A DNA stretch of 64,000 bases, from the NCBI GenBank assembly GCA_964553795.1, contig CAZKMR010000012.1, forward strand, positions 1-64,000, given 5' to 3'. Source of the stretch: JADLHS01 sp964553795. Lineage in GTDB: Bacteria > Verrucomicrobiota > Verrucomicrobiia > Limisphaerales > JADLHS01. Positions 1 to 9,233 of this stretch are shown one piece after another; position 1 is the stretch's first letter; every line of letters begins with the position of its first letter. The notes beneath the pieces are model-generated. The model was not told where the DNA came from, ran no database searches, and was given only the letters and a program-made list of their open reading frames with translations. Made by a program: the position numbers and the translations under genes.

Positions 1-616
1 CGTTCGTGGCGAGCTTGCGGGCGACGTAACGTTTCCAGACGTCTTCGATCTGAGGTGCGAGCGTGTCGAAGTAGCCGTATTCCGTGCCGAGGATTTCGGC
101 GACGGATTTCTGCTTGTTGAGTGCGAGGGAAAAGATGTCACCCAGCACCTCGGGTTTCGGAAAGCGTGTAGCTTTGATGTCAATGTCCGCCTCGGCGATG
201 CAGGTGGCGATGAGGTGTTTGGCATCCTCGCGATCCATAATGGTGAAATCGCGGCTGTAACCCAGCAACTGGGCGTGGGTGCGCAGGATGCGATTGCCGA
301 TGGAGTGGAACGTGCCGCCCCAGAGCGTGGCGAGTTCCTGCCCGAGCAAATCCGTGACGCGGTGCATCATTTCGCCGGCGGCTTTGTTGGTGAAGGTGAG
401 CAACAGGATACGATCCGGCGGGATGCCTTGTTCCAACAGGTAGGCAACGCGATAGGTGAGCGTGCGGGTTTTGCCTGAGCCGGCGCCGGCAATGACCAAA
501 GCCGGGCCGGGTGGTGCGGTGACGGCGGCGCATTGCTGGGGATTGAGTTCGCGCGCGTAATCAATTTGAAGCTGAACTTCAGCTTGAAATGGTTGCAGGA
601 CGTAATCGCGCGACAT
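1..616 (-). CDS. UvrD/PcrA-family DNA helicase, N-terminal part (runs off the window edge)
   Basis: The ORF opens at ATG 614-616 and has no stop before base 1, so only about the first 205 residues are present. It begins MSRDYVLQPF and carries the superfamily 1A helicase motifs: the Q-motif region LNPQQCAAV (residues 24-32), Walker A AGAGSGKT (residues 43-50), motif Ia LLTFTNKAAGEM and the GGTFHSI segment. The family uses ATP to unwind DNA 3'-5' in nucleotide excision repair, mismatch repair or replication restart. Which paralogue this is (UvrD, PcrA or Rep) cannot be told from the N-terminal domain 1A alone. Downstream on the same strand the gene leaves the window. The upstream neighbour is a possible tiny membrane peptide on the same strand. 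Confidence 0.93.
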   Translation of the reverse strand, partial: MSRDYVLQPFQAEVQLQIDYARELNPQQCAAVTAPPGPALVIAGAGSGKTRTLTYRVAYLLEQGIPPDRILLLTFTNKAAGEMMHRVTDLLGQELATLWGGTFHSIGNRILRTHAQLLGYSRDFTIMDREDAKHLIATCIAEADIDIKATRFPKPEVLGDIFSLALNKQKSVAEILGTEYGYFDTLAPQIEDVWKRYVARKLATN

Positions 617-699
617 CGGGGCGAAGGATAAAGCACTGCGGTGCGAAAAACCAACTCCGATGCGATTGAGGTGACGCGGCGGGATGAATTCGTCGTAGT

Positions 700-810
700 T
701 CAGTCTGGTTTGCTCATCAAACCGCTAGACAGTGTGAGAATGAAAACCAAAGCAAACAACATGACGACTACGAGAAACAGGATCATGGCGAACGACAAGG
801 GGCGTTTCAC
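700..810 (-). CDS. possible 36-residue single-pass membrane peptide
   Basis: A short ORF with a GTG start at 808-810 and TGA at 700-702 would encode 36 residues: a basic start (MKRPLS), about 21 continuous hydrophobic residues (AMILFLVVVMLFALVFILTL) and a short polar tail. An AGGA lies about seven bases upstream of the GTG, a reasonable ribosome binding site. It sits on the same strand as the helicase downstream and the HD-domain gene upstream, in a gap otherwise without genes. The uniform hydrophobic block is unlikely in random GC-rich DNA, but no family is recognised and there is no independent support, so this is a candidate only. An overlapping plus-strand ORF at 641-841 looks like its shadow. 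Confidence 0.4.
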   Translation of the reverse strand: MKRPLSFAMILFLVVVMLFALVFILTLSSGLMSKPD

Positions 811-885
811 AGATAATCCTGGTACTGACGTTCAGGGATGAAGCCTTCTCGGTTGGCCATCACTCAACCCATCGAATGTGCGTAG

Positions 886-1740
886 TTAGACTTTCGCCGC
901 AGTCTGCTCGCGGATGCGATCCATATTGGCTGCGATGCGATCCAGATACCAGTTGGGCCCGTCGGGATACGGCTGGCTGAGAAACCGATGCAAGCCGCCG
1001 AAATCTTTTTCCAGTTTGGGCCGGACAAAATCGCGCCAGAAGCCGGGCGTGCGTTGAATCAGATCCTGCGCGCCGCCGAATTTCGTAATGAAATCAGTAT
1101 GACCGCGATCATGCCGGGCGGCTTCCTGGAATTCCTCGTAGAGAATGGGAAGTTTGTCGACGTAATCATCCGCCGCCATTTGCCCCAGCAAATCCGCCGT
1201 GCCGAGCGCATGACCGACGACGCGTTCGCCCGCATCGTGAAAGGCGATGCTGTCGAGAATGGCATCGATGCCCGTGCAGCGAATCATGTTTTGCACCGCG
1301 CGGATGTCGGCGGGAGCGAAGCCTTTGGTGGCGAGCAGTTGATGGGCGAATTCCAGGCTGCGCAGCACGTGGGTGGCGGTGTATTTGGCGCCGGTGCCGT
1401 TGGTGTCGCCGCGATGCTTCAAGTAACCGGTGTCGTGCAGCAAAATGCCGATGATGCCCAATTCAAACAAACGTTGGGTCAGCCGAGGCTCTGCTTCGGC
1501 TTCATGCCGGCCGCGCAGCAGTCGCGCCATGCAAAGCGCTCCTTGCATCGTGTGTTCCAGATCATGGTAACGGGCGTCAATTGGCTGGTAATCGGCGTAA
1601 CGACCGGAAAAACAATCTTCGGTCCAGCGAAAAACGCGGGAGACGAATTCGTGATCGCCCTGCGGAAACATGGCGAGGTAAGCGGCCTGCACTTCAGTTT
1701 TGACGGCAGCCGGGTCATTCGTGGCCACGGGAGCGAACAT
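886..1740 (-). CDS. HD-domain phosphohydrolase-like protein
   Basis: This 284-residue protein has the HD metal-binding pattern: YHDLEHT (H59, H63), LLHDTGY (H102-D103) and a later Asp around TADLLGQM (near residue 183). This arrangement is typical of metal-dependent phosphohydrolases and of cyclic-nucleotide phosphodiesterase-like proteins. No signal peptide or membrane segment is visible, so it is probably cytoplasmic. The first in-frame ATG (1738-1740) gives a full domain. The neighbours (a helicase and a GT2 transferase, both on the minus strand) do not suggest a substrate. The family assignment is firm; the substrate is unknown. Confidence 0.8.
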   Translation of the reverse strand: MFAPVATNDPAAVKTEVQAAYLAMFPQGDHEFVSRVFRWTEDCFSGRYADYQPIDARYHDLEHTMQGALCMARLLRGRHEAEAEPRLTQRLFELGIIGILLHDTGYLKHRGDTNGTGAKYTATHVLRSLEFAHQLLATKGFAPADIRAVQNMIRCTGIDAILDSIAFHDAGERVVGHALGTADLLGQMAADDYVDKLPILYEEFQEAARHDRGHTDFITKFGGAQDLIQRTPGFWRDFVRPKLEKDFGGLHRFLSQPYPDGPNWYLDRIAANMDRIREQTAAKV

Positions 1741-1826
1741 GTGGCGACACGGTAAACCAAGTTCCGCGTAAACGCATCTCCTAATCCGGGCGATTTTTAT
1801 CGGGTGAAACCGCTATGGCTGTCCGG

Positions 1827-2552
1827 TTAACGCCGGCCATCGTACCAGGCGTAGCACGCAGCCTTATCCTGCATGATGCGCTTGGGACGCAGGGCCGCCC
1901 GCAGCATGAAGCCCAACAATTCGCGACTCGAATAGAGGTGAACTTTGCGGTCGGAGGTCAAGAGCGGATGCCGATGGAGAATGACAATTTTGCGATTGGA
2001 TTTCCGTGCCAGCGTGCGCAGGCGCAGGCTCAAATCCAATTCTTCACCGGTGAACAGTTTGGGATCGAACCCGCCGAGTTGGCGGAACGCAGCGGTTTCG
2101 ACGAAGATAAACGATCCCGCCAACAAGCGCCGCGCGCGGCTCAGCCCGTTCCAGCAACGCGTCAGGAATTGCGCGGCACGATGCTGGCCCGCGAGCCGGA
2201 TCACACAGCCGCCCGCAAGACAACGTCCGGAACGAATTTGATCTGCGACGTCGGTGAATAGTTCCGGGCTCGGATGAGAGTCGGCATCGATGAACAACAG
2301 CCAATCGCCGGTGGCGACTTGCGCGCCGCGATTCCGGGCGCGACCGATCTGATTGACGGGTTCGAAGACGACAGTCGCTCCGGCGGCACGGGCGATTTCC
2401 GCGGTGCGGTCGGTGGAATTGTTGTCGCAGACGATGAGTTCCGAATCGAAGCCCGCCTCCGGGAACGCGGCGCGGGCGCGGTTGACGTGGGCGAGAGTTT
2501 CCGCGAGGAGACGCGCTTCATTGAAGGCCGGAATCACCACGGAAATTTTCAT
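1827..2552 (-). CDS. family 2 glycosyltransferase (GT-A fold)
   Basis: The 241-residue protein begins MKISVVIPAFNEARL, the classic GT2 nucleotide-sugar binding start. It has CDNNSTDRT at residues 42-50 and a DAD metal-binding motif at residues 89-91 (FIDADSHPSPELF). The family transfers a sugar from a nucleotide-sugar donor to a lipid, polysaccharide or other acceptor. The ORF could extend to 2627, but the fold starts at MKIS, so ATG 2550-2552 was chosen. It is transcribed divergently from the M20 peptidase at 2638. There are no clear transmembrane helices, so it is probably a soluble or membrane-associated transferase. The acceptor is unknown. Confidence 0.85.
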   Translation of the reverse strand: MKISVVIPAFNEARLLAETLAHVNRARAAFPEAGFDSELIVCDNNSTDRTAEIARAAGATVVFEPVNQIGRARNRGAQVATGDWLLFIDADSHPSPELFTDVADQIRSGRCLAGGCVIRLAGQHRAAQFLTRCWNGLSRARRLLAGSFIFVETAAFRQLGGFDPKLFTGEELDLSLRLRTLARKSNRKIVILHRHPLLTSDRKVHLYSSRELLGFMLRAALRPKRIMQDKAACYAWYDGRR

Positions 2553-2637
2553 CGCGCTCAAGTTGGTCGAGTTTGGGCGGCGATGCAAGTTGACGCAATC
2601 GGCTTGGCTTTCAGCGCGCTTTGCCAATACTGCGCGG

Positions 2638-4011
2638 ATGGATGCTGTTTTGAAATATCTCGCGTCGAACCAAGCGCGCTTTGTACGGGAGTTGTGCGAT
2701 TACGTCCGGTTTCCCAGCGTGTCGGCCCAACCCCCGCACGCGCGGGACATGAAGGCGTGCGCCGATTGGTTGGTAAAGCATTGTCGGTCCATCGGATTGA
2801 CGGCGGAAGCGCGGGCGACGGCGGGAAACCCCATCGTGATCGCCAAGACGCCACGGAAAAAATCTGGCCCGAAGCGGAAACACTTTCTGGTGTATGGGCA
2901 TTATGACGTGCAGCCGCCCGAGCCGTTCGAACTCTGGAAAACCCCGCCGTTCGAGCCGACCATACGCGGTCGCTCGTTGTTCGGTCGAGGCGCGAGTGAT
3001 AACAAAGGGCAGAACCTCGCGCATCTCAAGGCGGTGGAGGCTTATTTTCAGACCGGCACGGAATTGCCGTGCGATCTGACTTTTGTCATCGAAGGCGAGG
3101 AAGAAGTGGGCAGCAAAAGCCTCGCGGGGTTTCTGCAAAAGAATCGCGCCGAACTCAAATGCGACGCGGTGGTGATTTCCGACACCGGCATTCCGAGTCG
3201 GAAACATCCGGCGCTCACGTACGCGTTGCGAGGTATCGCGGCATTCGAAATTATTCTGCATGGCCCGTCCCGCGATTTGCATTCAGGGTTGTTCGGCGGT
3301 TCACTGGAAAACCCGGCCATGGCGCTGAGTCGGTTGCTGGCCAAAGTGCATGATAAAAGCGGACGCATTCAGATTCCGCATTTTTATGACGACGTGATTC
3401 CATTGACCAAATACGAGCGCAAGGAGATGGCGCGCGTGCCATTTAATTCTGCGGCGTATCGGAAATTTCTGGGCGTGCCGACACTCCATGGCGAAAAGGG
3501 ATTCACCCCCAATGAACAGCGGTCCGCGCGACCCACGTTTGAAATCAATGGTTTGACAAGCGGCTATCAAGGCGAAGGCAGTAAAACCATTGTGCCGTCA
3601 TGGGCCCGGGCCAAAATCACCGCGCGCCTGGTTCCGGGACAAGAGCCTCAAAGAATCATTCAAGCGGTGCGGGCGTTCCTCAAAAAGAATTGTCCACCCA
3701 CGGTGCGGCTGGAGATCAAATCCGGGCATGGCGCGGAGGCGTATTTGGTTTCGCCGACCAGCGAAGATGCCCAAGCGGCGCTGCGCGCCTTGCGGGCGGC
3801 CTTTGGTTGCGATCCGGTGCTGTTACGGGAAGGTGGTTCGATTCCCATCGTCAATCAGTTCAAAAAAATCCTCGGCGTTGACACGTTGTTGCTGGGCCTG
3901 GCGCTGCCGGATGACAATGCGCATTCGCCGAACGAAAAATTTGATTTGGATATCTTCGCGCGTGGCCAACGGCTTAGCGCATTGTTATGGCCGGAATTAG
4001 CCGCCAAGTAA
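2638..4011 (+). CDS. M20 family dipeptidase/deacylase-like metallopeptidase
   Basis: This 457-residue protein carries the M20 di-zinc motifs: YGHYDVQPP (H88, D90), RGASDNKGQ (D121, the bridging Asp) and IEGEEEVGS (E154-E156, catalytic and zinc Glu). The lid/dimerisation domain follows (LRGIAAFEI, ITARLVPGQEP), and the terminal HSPNE zinc motif is at the C-terminus. The combination resembles the cytosolic non-specific dipeptidase (CNDP/PepV-like) branch more than DapE. It would hydrolyse dipeptides or N-acyl amino acids in the cytoplasm. The ORF is open from 2353, but the first 95 codons overlap the divergent GT2 gene, so ATG 2638 was taken. It is followed 14 bp later by a small membrane protein. 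Confidence 0.88.
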   Translation: MDAVLKYLASNQARFVRELCDYVRFPSVSAQPPHARDMKACADWLVKHCRSIGLTAEARATAGNPIVIAKTPRKKSGPKRKHFLVYGHYDVQPPEPFELWKTPPFEPTIRGRSLFGRGASDNKGQNLAHLKAVEAYFQTGTELPCDLTFVIEGEEEVGSKSLAGFLQKNRAELKCDAVVISDTGIPSRKHPALTYALRGIAAFEIILHGPSRDLHSGLFGGSLENPAMALSRLLAKVHDKSGRIQIPHFYDDVIPLTKYERKEMARVPFNSAAYRKFLGVPTLHGEKGFTPNEQRSARPTFEINGLTSGYQGEGSKTIVPSWARAKITARLVPGQEPQRIIQAVRAFLKKNCPPTVRLEIKSGHGAEAYLVSPTSEDAQAALRALRAAFGCDPVLLREGGSIPIVNQFKKILGVDTLLLGLALPDDNAHSPNEKFDLDIFARGQRLSALLWPELAAK

Positions 4012-4025
4012 CTTCGCCTCGACAC

Positions 4026-4328
4026 ATGACTGCGAAAGCCACCCCAAGATCACGCCGGCGTCGCTTCGGTTTAGTGTGCATCAGTATGGCGGCGGCGATG
4101 GTGGTGGCGGGCATTACCGTTCTGAACGCCCCGCTGGCTCGTTCCAAAGTGGGTTTCCTGATTTATTGGCTGGCCTGTCTGCTGTTCACGTTGCTGGCTG
4201 CCGGCACGGCGGTTCTGGATGTGGTGCGAGTCCGTGCGGAAATCCGCGAAGCGCAACGCGCTTTGTTGGAAGAAACACTGCGAGCAGTCGAACGCGAAAA
4301 GCAGGAGCGAGAGAGGAAGCGCGACTAA
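4026..4328 (+). CDS. small two-helix membrane protein, unknown function
   Basis: The product is 100 residues. A basic N-terminus (KATPRSRRRRFG) is followed by two hydrophobic helices, about residues 15-35 (VCISMAAAMVVAGITVL) and 43-66 (VGFLIYWLACLLFTLLAAG). The tail is charged and probably coiled-coil, rich in Glu, Arg and Lys. It follows the M20 gene by 14 bp on the same strand and may be co-transcribed. An earlier in-frame ATG at 3987 overlaps the M20 gene and was not chosen. No family is recognised. Confidence 0.65.
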   Translation: MTAKATPRSRRRRFGLVCISMAAAMVVAGITVLNAPLARSKVGFLIYWLACLLFTLLAAGTAVLDVVRVRAEIREAQRALLEETLRAVEREKQERERKRD

Positions 4329-4460
4329 CTCGACGGTTGTTACCGCGATGACGTTGCCCCGTTTTGACCCGACGCCCCCGGGCGGATCCCCGGGATACTT
4401 ATCCGAATCACACCGAATTGTTGGAAGCGCGATCCTGCGGTTTACTGATTCCAGAATTTC

Positions 4461-5500
4461 ATGCAAGCAACTACCATTTTATCTAGCGCTGGGACCAAGG
4501 AGAATCAACTGCCGGGCTCGCAACGCGACGCCTTGATCAAGCTGTTGGGGGATGATGATCCAACCGTGTATCAGGCGGTTAAGCAGAAGATCATTTCCCT
4601 CGGCAGTGACACGCAACTCTGGCTCAAACCCTGTCAGATCAGCGGCGACGCCACTCTGCGCCGGCACGCGCAGGAAATCGTGCGTCACTTCGACCGGGAA
4701 ATTGCGGATACGCGGTTCATGGCGTTCTGTTTGCAGGACGAAAATGCGATTGAACTGGAAAAGGGCGCGCTGCTCATGGCGCAGACCGAGTATCCGGAAA
4801 TCAACATGTCGGCCTACAGCGCGATGCTGGATGACCTGGCCGGGGAACTGCGCGAGTGGTTGGCCATGAGCGATCCCAAGGAACGCTTGCTCGTGCGCGT
4901 GAATCAATTCCTGTTCGAGAACAAAGGGTTCACGGGCAACATGGAGAATTATTACGACCCGGAGAACAGTTTCATCAATCGCGTGTTGGACCGGCGCACT
5001 GGTAATCCAGTGAGTTTGTGCCTCGTTTATGTGTTGTTGATGCGGCGTTTGGGTTTCTCCGTTTCTGGCGTCGGTTNNNNNNNNNNNNNNNNNNNNNNNN
5101 NNNNNNNNNNNNNNNNNNNNNNNNNNNNNNNNNNNNNNNNNNNNNNNNNNNNNNNNNNNNNNNNNNNNNNNNNNNNCTCGTTTATGTGTTGTTGATGCGG
5201 CGTTTGGGTTTCTCCGTTTCTGGCGTCGGTTTGCCGGGCCATTCGGTGTGCCGCTTTCAATCTGCGACGGAGGAGGTTTACGTGGATGCGTTCAATCTCG
5301 GCAAATTGCTGACGCGGGAAGATTGCATCGCACATCTGAACCGCTGCAAACACGAGATTCGCGACGAGTATCTGCAACCCATGAGCGCACGACGCATGTT
5401 GGCGCGCATGTGCGGCAACCTCGAGCAAATCTACCTTGAGCTGAAGCGCAATGAAGATGCCACGCGCGTGCAGCGATATCTGTTCGCTTTGACGCGGTGA
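4461..5500 (+). CDS. SirB1-like transglutaminase-fold protein, interrupted by an assembly gap
   Basis: The N-terminal part has an alpha-helical repeat-like region, then EYPEINMSAYSAMLDDLA, FLFENKGFTGNMENYYDPEN and RRTGNPVSLCLVYVLLMRRLGF. This is the signature of the SirB1/transglutaminase-like family, with the Cys of NPVSLCLVY as the candidate nucleophile and the LPGHSV His as its partner. The coding sequence is split by the 5077-5176 N run. The 55 bp before the gap (5022-5076) are repeated exactly after it (5177-5231). Removing one copy plus the Ns restores a single frame of about 294 residues, so this is probably an intact gene. The biochemical role of the family is not established. Confidence 0.82.
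5077..5176. other. assembly gap (100 N) with a 55-bp flanking duplication
   Basis: The 55 bases at 5022-5076 are identical to 5177-5231. Collapsing 155 bp restores the reading frame of the SirB1-like gene. Confidence 0.95.
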
Positions 5501-5507
5501 AGCCGGC

Positions 5508-6644
5508 TCAGTCCGGCAACGCCTTCCATTGTTGCCGGGCAATCTCCGGATCGATTCGGACCAGCAGATAGTAGGTCAAGCGCTCCTTGATGCGCGTCCA
5601 AAAGTTACGCGAGCGTTTCCATGTGGCGAGATCGATTCGGGCGCTATGCGCCAAGGCGGATTGAAAAATGTTGCGTGCTTCCGCCGTCAATTCTGGATGC
5701 TCGAAGCGCACCATCAACTCGTAATTAATACTCAGGCTGCGCGGGTCAAGATTGGCAGAGCCGACGTAAACCGCGGTATCCAGAATGAGCAATTTAGCGT
5801 GCAGGATTTGAGGTTGATACTCGTGGATATGGACGCCGGCTTTGAGCAAACGGCGATACAAGCTGCGCCCCGCCAACTGCGCCAGCGGCACGTCGGATTT
5901 TCCCGCCAGAATCAACTGCGCCGTCCCACCTCTCCGCGCGATGCGCGCCAGCGCCCGCCGAATGCGCCACGTCGGCAGAAAGTAGGCTTCGATGATCTGG
6001 GCCTGATGCGCGTGCGCCAGGTCACGCTGCAAGGCGCGCCGAATCGGATTCGCGCCGCGGCCCGGTCCGCCCAGAAGCAGTTGTTCCGTTCCAGCCGAGG
6101 TGACGCCTTTGTGCTGCGGCTTGCGCAGGCGCAACATTCGTTTATGGCGAAAATCGGCCAGCCCGAACATGGCGTCGAATGATTGCGCCAGTTCTCCTGC
6201 CAGCGGACCTTCAAAGCGCAATCCCAGATCAAACCATCCGTTGGTGATGCCGTCGCCGTTGTATTCCTGCGAGATGTTGAACCCGCCGATAAATGCGACG
6301 TGATCATCGCAAACGAGCAATTTGCGATGATTGCGAATCGACATGCGGCGCAGCGCCAGCGGATTGAAGATGCGCGGTTGTCCACCGGCGGCGGCGAGGG
6401 CCGAGAAAAATTTGTCGGGCAACGTCACCGAGCCAAGGCCATCCACCAACACTTTGACCTGCGCCCCGCGTTGTTGTGCCCGCAGCATGGCCGCCAGAAA
6501 TTCCCGCCCGATGAGATCGTCGGAATAGATGTAAGTTTCCAGCCGGATGGATTTTTGCGCGGCGTCAATCGCGGCGAGCATGGCGGGGAAAGTTTCATTG
6601 CCGTTGCGCAGCCATTGCCAGCCAGTAACCCGGGACGATGCCAT
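5508..6644 (-). CDS. phospholipase D superfamily protein, cardiolipin synthase-like
   Basis: The 378-residue protein has two HKD motifs: NHRKLLVCDD (H106, K108, D113) followed by FIGGFNIS, and LHAKLLILD (H282, K284, D289) followed by VGSANLDPRS. Two HKD motifs with the GGxN and GSxNxD tails fit bacterial cardiolipin synthases, which join two phosphatidylglycerols or transfer a phosphatidyl group. Unlike ClsA, there are no N-terminal transmembrane helices, which is more like ClsB/YbhO-type enzymes. The ORF is open to 6695, but the domain begins just after ATG 6642-6644. It is divergent from the DsbD-like gene at 6701. Confidence 0.86.
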   Translation of the reverse strand: MASSRVTGWQWLRNGNETFPAMLAAIDAAQKSIRLETYIYSDDLIGREFLAAMLRAQQRGAQVKVLVDGLGSVTLPDKFFSALAAAGGQPRIFNPLALRRMSIRNHRKLLVCDDHVAFIGGFNISQEYNGDGITNGWFDLGLRFEGPLAGELAQSFDAMFGLADFRHKRMLRLRKPQHKGVTSAGTEQLLLGGPGRGANPIRRALQRDLAHAHQAQIIEAYFLPTWRIRRALARIARRGGTAQLILAGKSDVPLAQLAGRSLYRRLLKAGVHIHEYQPQILHAKLLILDTAVYVGSANLDPRSLSINYELMVRFEHPELTAEARNIFQSALAHSARIDLATWKRSRNFWTRIKERLTYYLLVRIDPEIARQQWKALPD

Positions 6645-6700
6645 GCGGGAGATTAGGGATTCCGGTTGTAATTGGCAAACGGGCAGCCCGACCAAAATAT

Positions 6701-8926
6701 ATGTTCAAACACCGGAGCGATTTTGGCATCTATACCTTTGTGAATCGAATTCTTGCGTATTTCGCGGGGTTGGTGGTGATGTTGGGATTGATCCCGGCCC
6801 AGGCCGCCAACACCGAAGCAACTCTGATCCTCTCCGCGCAAACCGCGCGTCCGGGCGACACCATTATGGCGGCGGTGCGACTCAACATGGCCAGCGGCTG
6901 GCATACGTATTGGAAGAATTCGGGTGCATCGGGCATTGCCACCAGCATCAAGTGGACGCTGCCGCCGGGAATCACCGCCGGCGAAATTCGCTGGCCTGTG
7001 CCCGAAAAATACGTGCCGCAAAAAGTGGATGAGGACGGCAAGGCGATTCCAGGCGCGCTCGATTACGAACAAACCACCTATGTTTATCATGACGAAGCGG
7101 CGTTGCTGGTGCCGCTGACCATCGCGTCAAATGCGTCCGCCGGCAAAATCGAAATCAAAGCGCGGGTGGATTGGTTGGAATGTCAGATCAATTGCATTCC
7201 CGGCAAACAGGACGTGACGGCGACGCTCGAAGTTGCGGATCGCACTACGCCTTCGAGCGCGGCGGATTTGTTCGCACAGTGGGAAGCGCGTTTGCCGCGG
7301 CAGGCGCCGACCAATCTGACAGCCCGGGCGGTGTGGGAAAGTCCGGCGACCGAGCGCGGGCGACGGTTGTTATTGCAATGGCAGTTCACGCCGGGCCGCG
7401 GGTCATGGGATTTCTTCCCGTATAGCAGTGATGACTTTGAAGTCCAACACGCGACGGAACTAGTTGCCACGAACAACAACAAAGTCACGATTCGCAAATG
7501 GGTGACCCAATCCGGTGCTACGTGGCCGCAGCAAGTCTCCGGATTGCTGGTTGAGAAACGCGACGGCCATCGGACGGGCTATGAAGTGCAGTTGCCCGTC
7601 ACCGAAGAAAAACTGGCAGTCGGTGGCATGAGCAGCGGTTCGGTGGCGCCGCTGGAATCAAAACCGTTGTTCATTTGGTTGCTGTACGCGTTTGTCGGGG
7701 GATTGATTCTAAACGTCATGCCCTGCGTGTTGCCGGTCATTGCGCTGAAGATCATGGGGTTTGTCGGTCAAGCCAAGGAAGCACCAGGACGCGTGCGCCT
7801 GCTTGGGCTGGTATATGGCGCGGGCGTGCTGATTTCGTTTCTGGTGCTCGCGCTGGTGGTGGTGGGCGTCAAAGCCGCCGGCCAAAAGGCGGGTTGGGGC
7901 ATGCAATTCAGCAATCCGATTTTCATCGTTGCGATGACGACGCTCATCACGTTGGTGGCGCTGAATTTGTTTGGCGTGTTTGAAGTGAGTCTCGGTGGTC
8001 GCGTCATGAACGCCGCCGGCGACGCCGCTTCGCAACACGGGGCGTCGGGCGCCTTCTTTAACGGTGTCTTGGCGACGGCCTTGTCCACACCGTGTTCGGC
8101 ACCGTTTTTGGGGGCGGCATTGGGCTTCGCTTTCGCGCAACCGGCCAGCATTATCATCCTGATTTTGCTTACGGTCGGTTTAGGCCTGGCCGCGCCCTAC
8201 GTCGTGCTCTCGTGGCAACCGGCCTGGTTGAAATTTATGCCCAAGCCCGGCGCGTGGATGGAGAAATTCAAAATCGCCATGGGCTTTCCAATGCTGGCCA
8301 CGGCAGTCTGGCTGGCGAGTCTGGTGGAGACGTTTTACGGCGAGCAATCCTGGTGGCTCGGAGTATTTTTGGTGCTGCTGGGCGCGGCAGCCTGGGTGTT
8401 CGGCGAATTCTTTCAACGCATGGACAAAAAGCGATGGCTGAGCGGGTTGATTACCGTGCTCCTGCTGGGCGGTGGTTATTTGTGGGCATTGGAATCGGGT
8501 TTGAATTGGCGGCATCCCCAATCGCCTGAAGCAGCCACTGCCAAACTCGCCAATGCGCCGAAAGGTTACGATTGGGAACGTTGGAGTCCTGAAGCCGTCG
8601 CTAACGCGCGCGCGCAGGGACGCGTGGTAGTGGTGGATTTCACGGCCTCCTGGTGTCAAACGTGTAAGATCAGCGTCAAACCCGGTTTCGAGGCGAAGTC
8701 GGTCGTCGCGAAATTAAAGGAGTTGAACGCCGTCGCGCTGGTGGCGGACTACACGACATTTTCCGATGCGATAACTACCGAACTGGAGAAGTATGGGCGC
8801 TCGGCAGTGCCGATGGTGTTGGTTTATCCCGCCAATGCGAATGAACCTGCGATGGTGTTGCCCGAACCGCTGCCATTTCCCGCGCCCTATGCGCCCGTGA
8901 TTCTGAACGCTTTGGAGAAAACTTGA
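6701..8926 (+). CDS. DsbD/ScsB-like thiol-disulfide interchange protein
   Basis: The protein is 741 residues. An N-terminal hydrophobic signal segment ends near AQAA. A periplasmic domain with a Cys pair (LECQINCIPGKQ) follows. The DsbD transmembrane domain has the conserved Cys-Pro motifs LNVMPCVLPVIALK and STPCSAPFLGAALGFA in about eight helices. The C-terminal thioredoxin domain has WCQTC (C652, C655). Such proteins carry reducing power from cytoplasmic thioredoxin across the inner membrane to periplasmic thiol proteins. ATG 6701 was chosen because it directly precedes the signal segment; the open frame from 6638 overlaps the divergent PLD gene. The next hairpin is at 8984-9027. Confidence 0.9.
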   Translation: MFKHRSDFGIYTFVNRILAYFAGLVVMLGLIPAQAANTEATLILSAQTARPGDTIMAAVRLNMASGWHTYWKNSGASGIATSIKWTLPPGITAGEIRWPVPEKYVPQKVDEDGKAIPGALDYEQTTYVYHDEAALLVPLTIASNASAGKIEIKARVDWLECQINCIPGKQDVTATLEVADRTTPSSAADLFAQWEARLPRQAPTNLTARAVWESPATERGRRLLLQWQFTPGRGSWDFFPYSSDDFEVQHATELVATNNNKVTIRKWVTQSGATWPQQVSGLLVEKRDGHRTGYEVQLPVTEEKLAVGGMSSGSVAPLESKPLFIWLLYAFVGGLILNVMPCVLPVIALKIMGFVGQAKEAPGRVRLLGLVYGAGVLISFLVLALVVVGVKAAGQKAGWGMQFSNPIFIVAMTTLITLVALNLFGVFEVSLGGRVMNAAGDAASQHGASGAFFNGVLATALSTPCSAPFLGAALGFAFAQPASIIILILLTVGLGLAAPYVVLSWQPAWLKFMPKPGAWMEKFKIAMGFPMLATAVWLASLVETFYGEQSWWLGVFLVLLGAAAWVFGEFFQRMDKKRWLSGLITVLLLGGGYLWALESGLNWRHPQSPEAATAKLANAPKGYDWERWSPEAVANARAQGRVVVVDFTASWCQTCKISVKPGFEAKSVVAKLKELNAVALVADYTTFSDAITTELEKYGRSAVPMVLVYPANANEPAMVLPEPLPFPAPYAPVILNALEKT

Positions 8927-8983
8927 ACCGCCGCACTGTGGTGGCACTGGCGGGGTTGCTCCTCGCTACTGGATTTGGGTTGG

Positions 8984-9027
8984 AACGGGACGACGGCTCG
9001 CTCCCCCAAGTTCACCGTCGTCCCGTT
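8984..9027. terminator. 13-bp perfect inverted repeat downstream of the dsbD-like gene
   Basis: Arms 8984-8996 and 9015-9027 (aacgggacgacgg and its exact complement) enclose an 18-nt loop. It lies 58 bp after the DsbD-like stop codon in a 307-bp stretch without a recognisable gene. There is no T-run, so it may be a transcript-end stabiliser and not an intrinsic terminator. Nothing else is recognised between 8927 and 9233. Confidence 0.5.
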
Positions 9028-9233
9028 CTCGCACTGCCCATCTGAGACTCCGCTAAGAGTTAAGATCAATTCACCAACCGCGCTGATAGAATAGTTCAAG
9101 CCTCGGATCTCTCAACACCGCCGGACCCCTGAGCGTTTTCCCGTGGTTTCACCGGGAGCAGTAGTCTTTTCCGGGGGGATTTCTGATTGCGTTGTGCGCT
9201 GGAATAATTCCCGGGTTCTGGCTTAATCCCGCC

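Noticed and set aside
2353..2637. N-terminal extension of the M20 peptidase.
   Set aside because: It overlaps the divergent GT2 gene; the family start fits ATG 2638.
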